DNA from: Chthoniobacter sp.
GTDB taxonomy: Bacteria; Verrucomicrobiota; Verrucomicrobiia; Chthoniobacterales; Chthoniobacteraceae
Length of the DNA: 5,461 nt
NCBI GenBank assembly: GCA_025352865.1
Contig: JANXSB010000076.1
Location: 1-5,461 of the forward strand
Direction of reading: 5' to 3'
How positions within the stretch are numbered: the stretch's first letter is position 1; each line of letters opens with the position of its first letter. The position numbers and the translations under genes were made by a program. Below, one piece after another: positions 1-5,223 of this stretch. The notes under the pieces are model-generated. The model searched no databases. It was not told the origin of the DNA and saw nothing but the letters and a program-made list of their open reading frames with translations.

Positions 1-2242
1 CATCCACGGCCAATGTCGCGCGCGGGATTTCGCCGGGAATGACCGCTTTCACAAAAGCGCCCGCACCTGCGCCGGTGTGGACAGCGCAGCCGATTTTCGG
101 AGCCTGCTCTTCGGTGCAGATTTCAAAGTAGGTGGTGCGGCGCTGGAGCTTCTCGCCGGTCTCTTTGTCCTCGATGGTCTCGACACATTTGTCGGTCGCG
201 AGCTGGCCGGAGGCGGCGCACAGCTCGACCTTGATGAGACCTTTCGGCGGGGGCAAATCCTTGGGCCGGTAGGTGGCAAAGGTGGCCTTCATCACATTGG
301 TCCAGATGGGCAGCGCGACCTCGTTGCTGAAGGCACCGCGGTAAATGGGCCGCGGTTTGTCGAAGCCCGCCCACACTCCGCAGGTCACCGCACTGGAGTA
401 GCCGACGAACCACGCGTCGGTGAAATTGTAGGCGGTGCCGGTCTTGCCCCCGAGCGGGAATTTCTTGAGGCCCAGCTCGGTGAAAGTCTTGTCCGCCGTG
501 CCGCGCTCGAGCACTTCGCCGAGGCAGGAGTTGATCTCGAAGGCGGTCGTGGGCTTGATGACGTTCACTTTTTTCGGCGCAGCCTGATAGACGACCTTGC
601 CGCTCTTGTCCTCGATCTTGGTGATGATGAAAGGCTTGTCGGGCCGCCAGCCGCCGTTGGGGAAAATGGTGTTGGCGAGCGTCATTTCCATGAGCGTGAC
701 TTCGCTGCTGCCGAGGTAGGTGGCGGGGAAGGGGCGGAGCGGGCTTTCGATGCCGGCCTGCTTGGCGAGCGGGAGCAGCCGGTCGAGCCCGGTCATCATG
801 CCGAGGCGCACGGTCGCGGCGTTTTTGCTTTTCACGAGCGCGGTGCGCGCGGAGATGCCGCCCTCGTATTTGTTGTCCACGCGCTCGGGGCCCCACTCGC
901 CGAGGATGCCGGTCTGGCCGCCGATCATGACCTGGCGGTTGTCCATCACGGCGTCCTGCAAAAGCGTGCCGGGATTGAAGCCCTTTTCAAACGCGGCCGC
1001 GTACACGAACGGCTTGAACGCGCTGCCTGGCGGACGCCGCGCGGAGGTCGCGCGGTTGTAGGGGCTGTGGGCGAAATCGCGCCCGCCGACGAGCGCCAGG
1101 ATCCCCCCGTTGCTGTTGTCGAGAACGACCACGCCGCCCTGCAAATAGTCGGGCATTCCGACCGCGCCGATTTCACCTTCCGCTGTCGCGGCCATCCGCT
1201 GGTGCGCTTTGAAATCCATGTCGAATTTCGCCGCCGTCTGCCCCTCGAATCCCTCGTGCCGTTCGATCGCATCGAGCTGCTCGCGCAGCGCCTTCTCGGC
1301 GGCTTTTTGCAAATCGGAGTCGATGGTCGTGTAGATGCGGTAGCCATCGCTCACCGCGCTGTCGCGCCCCACTTTCAGCGCCACCTGCTGCGCCACCATG
1401 TCCGCCGCGTAGGACTCCTGGTGCGTGGGCTTGCGGTTCTTCACCACGATGTCCTCCTTCAGCGTCGCCTCGCGCTGCTCCGGCGTGATGAGCCCGATCT
1501 CCATGGCCCGCTGGATCACGTAATTGCGCGAGTCGATGCACGCCTGCCGGTTCTTCCACGGCGAGAGATTGCTCGGGCTTTTCAGCAGACCGCAGAGCAT
1601 CGCCGCTTCGGAAAGAGTGAGGTCTTTCGCGTTCTTGCCAAAGTAGCCGCGCGCCGCCGCCTCCGCGCCGTAGAAGCCGCTGCCGAAAAAGACGCGGTTC
1701 AAATAGAGTTCGAGAATCTTGCGCTTGTCGCAGCGGTTCTCGATCTCACGCGCCACCGCGAGTTCGAGCAGTTTCCGCTGGTAGCCGCGGTCCGACGGCG
1801 GGAGCAAATCGGGATACGTATTGCGCGCGAGCTGCTGCGCCAGCGTGCTCGCGCCCTGCACCGTGCGGCCTGCGCGCCAGTTCTTGATCATCGCGCGGGC
1901 GATGCCTTTGTAGTCCACGCCGTGATGCTGGTAAAAACGCGCATCCTCCGCGGCGACGACCGCCGTGAGCAGCGCGGGCGAGAGCTCACCGACCGCCACC
2001 TGGTCGCGGTTCTGCGTAAAAATGCGGCCCAGCACCGCGCCATTGCGGTCGTAGATCACGCTCGCCGATTCCATCGCCTCCAGCCGCGCGTAGTCAAACG
2101 TCCGCGCCTTCGCCTCCAGCTTGCCCTTTTCTATGAGCACAAAAATCGCGCCCGCACCGGCCACGGCCAAGAGCAGCCCGAGCGGGACGAGGAACCAGGG
2201 GCGGCGGTAAAAACGTTTGCGAGGAGGAGATATGTCCCACAT
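1..2242 (-). CDS. Class A penicillin-binding protein (PBP1A-like), 3' end cut off by window edge
   Basis: This is a bifunctional peptidoglycan synthase: it polymerises lipid II (glycosyltransferase family 51) and cross-links peptides (transpeptidase) on the outer face of the inner membrane. 747 codons are visible without a stop. A basic N-terminus is followed by one membrane segment at about residues 16-37. The GT51 motifs are all present: EDARFYQHHG with catalytic Glu99, GASTLAQQ at 130-137, RKLLE with Glu160, and KRKILELYLN at 173-182. The transpeptidase motifs are SAFK (nucleophile Ser407, Lys410), SKN at 472-474 and KTGTA at 600-604, followed by DAWFVGY at 609-615. The segment between the two domains is short, so a large OB-type insertion is unlikely. 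The tail after residue 670 carries four cysteines (675, 686, 709, 719), an extension outside the catalytic core. The start is the ATG at 2240-2242. A GAAAGG sequence lies 10 bases upstream, but it sits in a potential hairpin. The gene is divergent from the lipoprotein at 2379. Family assignment is certain; the exact orthologue name is not. Confidence 0.96.
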   Translation of the reverse strand, partial: MWDISPPRKRFYRRPWFLVPLGLLLAVAGAGAIFVLIEKGKLEAKARTFDYARLEAMESASVIYDRNGAVLGRIFTQNRDQVAVGELSPALLTAVVAAEDARFYQHHGVDYKGIARAMIKNWRAGRTVQGASTLAQQLARNTYPDLLPPSDRGYQRKLLELAVAREIENRCDKRKILELYLNRVFFGSGFYGAEAAARGYFGKNAKDLTLSEAAMLCGLLKSPSNLSPWKNRQACIDSRNYVIQRAMEIGLITPEQREATLKEDIVVKNRKPTHQESYAADMVAQQVALKVGRDSAVSDGYRIYTTIDSDLQKAAEKALREQLDAIERHEGFEGQTAAKFDMDFKAHQRMAATAEGEIGAVGMPDYLQGGVVVLDNSNGGILALVGGRDFAHSPYNRATSARRPPGSAFKPFVYAAAFEKGFNPGTLLQDAVMDNRQVMIGGQTGILGEWGPERVDNKYEGGISARTALVKSKNAATVRLGMMTGLDRLLPLAKQAGIESPLRPFPATYLGSSEVTLMEMTLANTIFPNGGWRPDKPFIITKIEDKSGKVVYQAAPKKVNVIKPTTAFEINSCLGEVLERGTADKTFTELGLKKFPLGGKTGTAYNFTDAWFVGYSSAVTCGVWAGFDKPRPIYRGAFSNEVALPIWTNVMKATFATYRPKDLPPPKGLIKVELCAASGQLATDKCVETIEDKETGEKLQRRTTYFEICTEEQAPKIGCAVHTGAGAGAFVKAVIPGEIPRATLAVD

Positions 2243-2268
2243 GGGCAGGTCGCCTTTCGGCGGTGCCC
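2243..2268 (-). promoter_or_regulatory. Predicted 5' leader hairpin abutting the PBP start codon
   Basis: Read on the minus strand, the 26 bases before the PBP ATG can fold with outer pairs GGGCA/TGCCC, a small internal loop (C against ACC), inner pairs CGCC/GGCG, and a GAAA loop of the GNRA type. The only SD-like sequence of the gene (GAAAGG, 2253-2258) forms the loop and the top of the stem. The stem ends directly at the start codon. It could limit ribosome access or protect the leader. This is a fold by eye; whether it forms in the cell is unknown. Confidence 0.45.
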
Positions 2269-2378
2269 TAACTCCCACGATTCCCCTCCCCGCGCAATCC
2301 CATTTTCCCCCGCGCCACGGCACGCGGCGGACGCGGGTTTCCTTCGACTCCCCGCGTTTCGCCGCTACCGTCCGCGCC
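2243..2378. promoter_or_regulatory. Divergent intergenic region between PBP and lipoprotein genes
   Basis: These 136 bases separate two outward-facing start codons (2242 minus and 2379 plus), so they must hold the promoters of both transcripts unless the leaders overlap into genes. No convincing -35/-10 pair was recognised on either strand. Apart from the leader hairpin next to the PBP start, the only structure is a weak GC-rich 7-base inverted repeat (2331-2337 with 2351-2357). The promoter role is inferred from gene layout alone. Confidence 0.4.
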
Positions 2379-2546
2379 ATGCAAAAATTCCTCCTCGCCG
2401 CCCTCGCCATCGCCACCCTCTCCGCACTCGGCGCCTGCGCCCGTGGCAAGCCCAAGTCCTCCGCGCACATCTACGCCGGCGACGCGCCCACGATCAAATT
2501 CAGCGCCAAGCCCGAGAACGCCGGCGGGAACATCAACACCTACTAG
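2379..2546 (+). CDS. Small lipoprotein of unknown function (55 aa)
   Basis: A 55-residue protein whose first 20 residues form a lipoprotein signal: MQK, a hydrophobic stretch at residues 4-17, then L-G-A-C with the acceptor Cys20. The mature part is only about 36 residues and polar, with the segment HIYAGDAPTIKFSAKPEN and a C-terminal INTY. No known domain was recognised. The ATG at 2379 is preferred over the in-frame extension from 2217 because the signal peptide begins there and the extension overlaps the PBP start in reverse. There is no clear SD sequence upstream. The gene is divergent from the PBP gene and lies 60 bases ahead of the phosphatase-like gene on the same strand, so co-transcription with it is likely. 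The product would be anchored by lipid to a membrane, probably in the periplasm or at the outer membrane. A chance ORF is possible, but the clean lipobox argues against it. Confidence 0.72.
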   Translation: MQKFLLAALAIATLSALGACARGKPKSSAHIYAGDAPTIKFSAKPENAGGNINTY

Positions 2547-2606
2547 AACCGCCCTCCGGCATTGCCAAGGCCGCGCGCGCCGCTTTCAATCCGCGCCCAC
2601 TTTCCG

Positions 2607-3815
2607 ATGAAGCTCCGCAACCAACTGCTCGCGCTCTGCTGCCTCCTCGTCTTCGCCGCCGCCGGCTGGCTCTACGTGCGGACGTGGGTCGTGCAAAAGC
2701 CTTTCGGCGTCATCCTCTTTGTCAGCGACGGGCTGGTCGCGCGGCACATCACCGCCGCGCGGCTTTATGAAAACGGCGCGGGTCACCGACTCACGCTCGA
2801 GTCCTTTCCGAACCTCGCGCTCCTCCGCAATGACGCCCGCGACTTCGCCGTGCCCGATGCCGCCGCCGCCGCGACCGCGCTCGCCACCGGCGTGAAAGTG
2901 GGCCACCGCACGCTCGGTCAGGACGCGCAGGGCCAGCGGCTCAAAACCATTCTCGATGCCGCCCGCGAGCAGGGCCGCGCCGTCGGCCTCATCACCACGG
3001 GCAATCTCGCCGCGCCCAGCGCCGCCGCCTTTTACGCGCAGACCGGCGACGCTCGGGAGAGCGCGCCCATCGCCGCGCAACTCACCGGCGCAAAACTCGA
3101 CGTCATCCTCGGCGGCGGCGCGGGCGATTTTCTGCCGGAGGCGAAAGGCGGATGGCGCAAAGACGGGCGCGACCTGCTTGCCGAGTTGCAAGCCCAAGGC
3201 TTCGATCTCGTCCGCAGCAAAGCCGAACTCGCCAACGCCCCGGCCTACCGCACCGCCGGCATCGCCGGGTTTTTCAGCACCGATCCCCTCGCCTTCAGCG
3301 ACCAGATCGAATCCGGCAGTCAGCAGCCCTCCCTCTCCGACATGGTGCGTCGCGCCATCGAGTTTCTCCAGGTCCACAGCGCCGGCTACGTCCTCGTCAT
3401 CGACGCCTCCCTCGCCACCACTGCCGCCGAGCGCAACGAAGGCGAACGCGTCATCACCGAGACCCTCGCCCTCGACCGCGCGGTCCGGACCGCGCTCGAA
3501 TACGCGGGCGCGAAATCGCTCATCCTCGCCGTCGGCAAACACGCCACCGGCGGCCTCACCCTCAGCGGCTATCCCCTCGTCACCGACCACGGCGTCGGCC
3601 TCCTCGGCGTCAACGCCACCGGCCAGCCCGCCCTCACCTGGGCCAGCGGCCCGAACGGCCCCACCGCCAAAACCGAACCCGCCGCCTACCAGACCGTCTC
3701 CGCGCTGAACAACGCCGAAGACGTCCTCGCCCTCGGACGCGGCCACGGCGCGGAAAAGCTCCACGGCTTCCTCGATAACACCGCCATCTACGAAATCCTC
3801 CGCGACGCGCTGTAG
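2607..3815 (+). CDS. Membrane-anchored alkaline phosphatase superfamily protein, active site degenerate (probable pseudoenzyme)
   Basis: 402 residues, similar in length to bacterial alkaline phosphatases. An N-terminal hydrophobic segment (about residues 6-24) serves as signal anchor, and the fold lies outside the membrane. Family landmarks in order are VILFVSDG (metal-ligand Asp41), PDAAAAATALATG at 83-95, GLITT at 127-131, DVILGGG at 165-171, VIDAS at 264-268, GKHATGG at 310-316, ASGP at 346-349 and the C-terminal FLDNTAIYEI. In active enzymes the second landmark reads D-S-A-A, with Ser as nucleophile; here Ala85 occupies that place. By my alignment to E. coli PhoA, D327, H331 and H412 become Thr271, Glu275 and Ala337, D369 becomes Lys311 and D153 becomes Ala; D51 and H370 remain (Asp41, His312) and E322 becomes Asp266. 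Phosphatase activity is therefore unlikely, and a binding or structural role is possible. The ATG at 2607 was chosen because the signal anchor starts there; a TTG at 2562 adds 15 Arg/Pro-rich residues. No SD is visible. The gene follows the small lipoprotein gene by 60 bases and faces the GyrI-like gene. Confidence 0.9.
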   Translation: MKLRNQLLALCCLLVFAAAGWLYVRTWVVQKPFGVILFVSDGLVARHITAARLYENGAGHRLTLESFPNLALLRNDARDFAVPDAAAAATALATGVKVGHRTLGQDAQGQRLKTILDAAREQGRAVGLITTGNLAAPSAAAFYAQTGDARESAPIAAQLTGAKLDVILGGGAGDFLPEAKGGWRKDGRDLLAELQAQGFDLVRSKAELANAPAYRTAGIAGFFSTDPLAFSDQIESGSQQPSLSDMVRRAIEFLQVHSAGYVLVIDASLATTAAERNEGERVITETLALDRAVRTALEYAGAKSLILAVGKHATGGLTLSGYPLVTDHGVGLLGVNATGQPALTWASGPNGPTAKTEPAAYQTVSALNNAEDVLALGRGHGAEKLHGFLDNTAIYEILRDAL

Positions 3816-3820
3816 CGGTG

Positions 3821-3833
3821 TGCCCGAGTTCTA
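3821..3833 (+). repeat. 13-base direct repeat, left copy
   Basis: TGCCCGAGTTCTA begins five bases after the stop codon of the phosphatase-like gene. An identical copy lies at 3954-3966, on the other side of the palindromic element. It may be a target-site duplication made by insertion of that element, or a terminal repeat belonging to it. Confidence 0.75.
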
Positions 3834-3844
3834 TTAACCCGGCG

Positions 3845-3953
3845 ATTAAACAGGTGGCACTCCCGTCTTAATCTTACTCGTAATCTTAATCCAAACCCGC
3901 ACAGGGATTAAGATTACGAGTAAGATCAAGAGGCGAACTGCCCCCTATTTAGT
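3845..3953. repeat. AT-rich foldback (MITE/REP-like) element between convergent genes
   Basis: A large imperfect palindrome. The inner arms 3867-3892 and 3905-3930 match at 25 of 26 positions when one is reverse-complemented, around a 12-base loop (3893-3904). The outer arms 3845-3860 and 3938-3953 match at 12 of 16, joined by a poorly paired stretch with one bulged base. Each inner arm itself repeats TAATCTTA twice. The element is much more AT-rich than the flanking genes and has no coding capacity. Its position between two convergent genes means it could also act as a bidirectional terminator, although no clear T-run follows the stem. A non-autonomous mobile or REP-type repeat is the best explanation, and this needs further copies in the genome as support. 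Confidence 0.75.
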
Positions 3954-3966
3954 TGCCCGAGTTCTA
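3954..3966 (+). repeat. 13-base direct repeat, right copy
   Basis: Identical to 3821-3833. Its last three bases (CTA on the plus strand) are the TAG stop codon of the minus-strand GyrI-like gene. If the 133-base unit between the copies is removed, the two convergent genes end only five bases from a single copy of this sequence, which fits an insertion that duplicated its target. Confidence 0.75.
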
Positions 3967-4428
3967 ACTGGTCAGCGGCCGGTTCAGTTCCGTCCGCCAG
4001 TCGGCTGGGTCAGGGCTCGACTCCGGGCCGGCGAGGTAACATTCCCAAAGATCCGGCGCCGGCGTGTGCCCGTTGGTCTCGATCCATGCAATGAGCTCAC
4101 CCCAAGCCTCCGCCAGCCCCTCGTAAGGCCCATGATAAACCGTCCGCGCCACCTTCATCGCGGGCCATTGGCCCGGCCTCACGCGGCCCGCCGCAGCCAC
4201 CGGCGCGGCGACAGGAATGCTGATCTCGAAATCAAACGTGTCCGTGGGCCTCCTCAGATGATGGGTGAACCACGGCCCGGCCGGCGCGATGCCTTGGGCG
4301 GCGATGGTTGCCAGCAACTCCTGAATGCCCGGCCCCATGACCTTCCGTATCTCCTCCCGCGGAACAATCATGTGGATGATCGCAGTGAGTTGGGTGGCAG
4401 TCTGGGTGATTTGCGGTGTGTCGAGCAT
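3964..4428 (-). CDS. GyrI-like / AraC-type effector-binding domain protein
   Basis: A 154-residue cytoplasmic protein consisting of a single GyrI-like (bacterial transcription activator effector-binding) domain with no DNA-binding region, so it is a stand-alone ligand-binding form. Features typical of the family are the VPREEI segment at 22-27, the helix MGPGIQELLATIAAQGIAP after it, TVYHGPYEGLAEAWGEL in the second half, and the C-terminal WRTELNRPL. There Glu147 is in the position of the conserved acidic residue in the ligand pocket. The ligand is unknown. The start at 4428 is supported by a good SD sequence eight bases upstream; a longer frame opening at a TTG (4500) adds 24 residues unlike the family. 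The stop lies inside the right 13-base direct repeat. The Dabb-domain gene ends 81 bases upstream on the same strand, so the two may share a transcript. Domain assignment is strong; the physiological role is not known. Confidence 0.9.
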   Translation of the reverse strand: MLDTPQITQTATQLTAIIHMIVPREEIRKVMGPGIQELLATIAAQGIAPAGPWFTHHLRRPTDTFDFEISIPVAAPVAAAGRVRPGQWPAMKVARTVYHGPYEGLAEAWGELIAWIETNGHTPAPDLWECYLAGPESSPDPADWRTELNRPLTS

Positions 4429-4436
4429 TGGGTGTG

Positions 4437-4442
4437 TTCCTT
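4437..4442 (-). promoter_or_regulatory. Ribosome binding site deciding the GyrI-like start
   Basis: On the minus strand AAGGAA lies eight bases before the ATG at 4426-4428. It is the clearest SD sequence of this window and settles the start against the upstream in-frame TTG. Most other genes here have no recognisable SD. Confidence 0.75.
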
Positions 4443-4509
4443 CAGCCGGCACGGGTGACGGAAATGGTTTTCCCCCACGTCCATCTGCGGATGACCGCAA
4501 TCCCGCGCG

Positions 4510-4878
4510 TTATTTTTGCACCACGAAGTCGATGACCAGCGCGTCGTCGAGCACGGGACCGAGGAGAGCGACAAAGGCTTTGTGCGCGGGATGCACAAGG
4601 TAGGCGTCGCGGTCGGCAGCGTTTTTGAAGGTGGCGATCCAGCAGTGGGTGAAGCCTTTGTCGTGGCCCTCGGGGCTGACGTTGGTCCCGTATTCGAGGG
4701 CCTCGACGACGGGGATTTTCGCTTTCAGCGCGGCGAATTCCTCAACGACTTTCGCCACCTGCGCCTTGTCGGCATCGGCCTTGAATTTGAAATGCACGAC
4801 GTGGCGGATGGGGCCGTCGGCGGCGAGCGCGGAGATGCTGAGCATGGCGAGGGCGAGGAGGGCGGTGAGGAATTTCAT
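4510..4878 (-). CDS. Secreted Dabb-domain protein (stress-responsive alpha/beta barrel)
   Basis: 122 residues. Residues 1-19 are a Sec signal peptide (MKF, hydrophobic core, then ALA as a likely cleavage site before AD). The rest is one Dabb domain: IRHVVHFKFK at 24-32 forms the first strand, the middle holds EYGTNVSPEGHDKGFTHCW, and the end holds the AYLVHPAHKAFV helix followed by a final strand ending VIDFVVQK. Dabb domains are small ferredoxin-like alpha/beta folds that dimerise into a barrel. Some relatives are plant stress proteins or polyketide-type enzymes, but most bacterial members have no known reaction. Export suggests a periplasmic location. The ATG at 4878 starts the signal peptide; no SD is visible. 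The gene starts only 12 bases after the stop of the Cys-rich lipoprotein gene, which suggests co-transcription and possibly translational coupling. Confidence 0.92.
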   Translation of the reverse strand: MKFLTALLALAMLSISALAADGPIRHVVHFKFKADADKAQVAKVVEEFAALKAKIPVVEALEYGTNVSPEGHDKGFTHCWIATFKNAADRDAYLVHPAHKAFVALLGPVLDDALVIDFVVQK

Positions 4879-4890
4879 GGGCGGCGCGGC

Positions 4891-5061
4891 TTAGGAAGCC
4901 TTGTGCTTGTGCTGCGGCGCCTTGCAGTTCGGGTCGTTCGACGGGCATTTCGCCCCGGTGCCGCTGGCGCAGCACGAGGCGGTTTTCTTGGGCGGGGGCG
5001 TTCCGGCGCAGGAGGCGAAGGTGAGGGCGGCGGTGGCGAGGAGGAGGGTAAGGATTTTCAT
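4891..5061 (-). CDS. Small cysteine-rich lipoprotein (56 aa)
   Basis: 56 residues with a lipoprotein signal: MKILTLLLATAALTF then A-S-C, with Cys18 as the likely lipidated residue (Phe at -3 is a less common but tolerated lipobox residue). The mature chain has a short Pro/Lys linker, then Cys30, Cys31, Cys39 and Cys46 and a basic tail with His51 and His53. The four cysteines and two histidines could bind a metal or form disulfides; no known family was recognised. The ATG at 5061 is chosen over an in-frame start at 5124 because the signal sequence begins there and the longer form would bury it behind a polar leader. No SD is seen. It is the first gene of a probable operon with the Dabb and GyrI-like genes downstream. 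Its own upstream region holds the 5136-5219 hairpin. Confidence 0.75.
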   Translation of the reverse strand: MKILTLLLATAALTFASCAGTPPPKKTASCCASGTGAKCPSNDPNCKAPQHKHKAS

Positions 5062-5135
5062 GCGGGAAGATTTGCGGAGGTTTTGGAAAAAAGGCGAGCG
5101 ATTAGTGCGTTCGCACAAAAACATTTTGCCATCTT
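5062..5135 (-). promoter_or_regulatory. Leader/promoter region of the three-gene minus-strand cluster
   Basis: These 74 AT-richer bases lie between the start of the Cys-rich lipoprotein gene and the 5136-5219 hairpin. A promoter for the cluster is expected here or within the hairpin, but no convincing -35/-10 pair could be named. A short symmetrical GTGCG-TT-CGCAC (5105-5116) is the only operator-like feature and may be chance. Confidence 0.3.
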
Positions 5136-5219
5136 CATTCCGTTAATTTGGAAAAATTCCGTTAATTCCGTTTTGTTTTTGGGACGGAATTAACGGGATT
5201 TGACCAAATTAACGGAATG
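5136..5219. repeat. AT-rich nested inverted repeat with four TTCCGTTAATT units
   Basis: An 84-base hairpin. The outer arms 5136-5151 and 5204-5219 are perfectly complementary over 16 bases. The inner arms 5156-5171 and 5184-5199 match at 15 of 16, with the exception allowing a T-G pair, around a 12-base loop (5172-5183). The unit TTCCGTTAATT occurs at 5139 and 5158 on the plus strand and twice on the minus strand (ending at 5217, and with one change at 5198), with a 19-base step on both sides. It begins four bases after the stop of the oxidoreductase gene, so it could help end that transcript, but no T-run follows on the minus strand. It may be a REP/MITE-type element or a multi-site operator for the cluster downstream. 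Confidence 0.75.
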
Positions 5220-5223
5220 GTTT

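Noticed and set aside
2331..2357. Inverted repeat ACGCGGG / CCCGCGT before the 55-residue lipoprotein
   Set aside because: Seven GC-rich bases with a 13-base loop occur easily by chance in DNA of this composition.
2562..2606. Upstream TTG start for the phosphatase-like gene
   Set aside because: It would put 15 Arg/Pro-rich residues before a clean signal anchor that starts at the ATG at 2607.
2637..2642. Cys11-Cys12 of the phosphatase-like protein as a lipidation site
   Set aside because: The residues before them are L-A-L, with Leu at -1, which does not fit a lipobox. The hydrophobic stretch continues past them as a membrane anchor.
77..2770. 897-codon plus-strand open frame
   Set aside because: It lies antisense to the PBP gene, whose minus-strand frame holds all GT51 and transpeptidase motifs. 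The plus frame is rich in Arg/His/Ala with no domain, as expected from a GC-rich shadow, and it crosses two real genes.
2586..3764. 392-codon minus-strand open frame
   Set aside because: Antisense shadow of the alkaline phosphatase-like gene: Gly/Ala/Glu-rich composition with no recognisable motif.
4486..4499. Small hairpin TGCGG-ATGA-CCGCA after the Dabb gene stop as a terminator
   Set aside because: The stem is only five bases with no T-run, and the downstream gene has its own strong SD on the same strand. It is too weak to call.
5105..5116. GTGCG-TT-CGCAC as a repressor operator
   Set aside because: Only five paired bases on each side with no second copy and no known motif match, so chance is likely.
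4516..5193. 225-codon plus-strand open frame
   Set aside because: It overlaps the Dabb and Cys-rich lipoprotein genes in antisense and runs into the hairpin. The minus-strand products have signal peptides and a known domain, and this one has neither.
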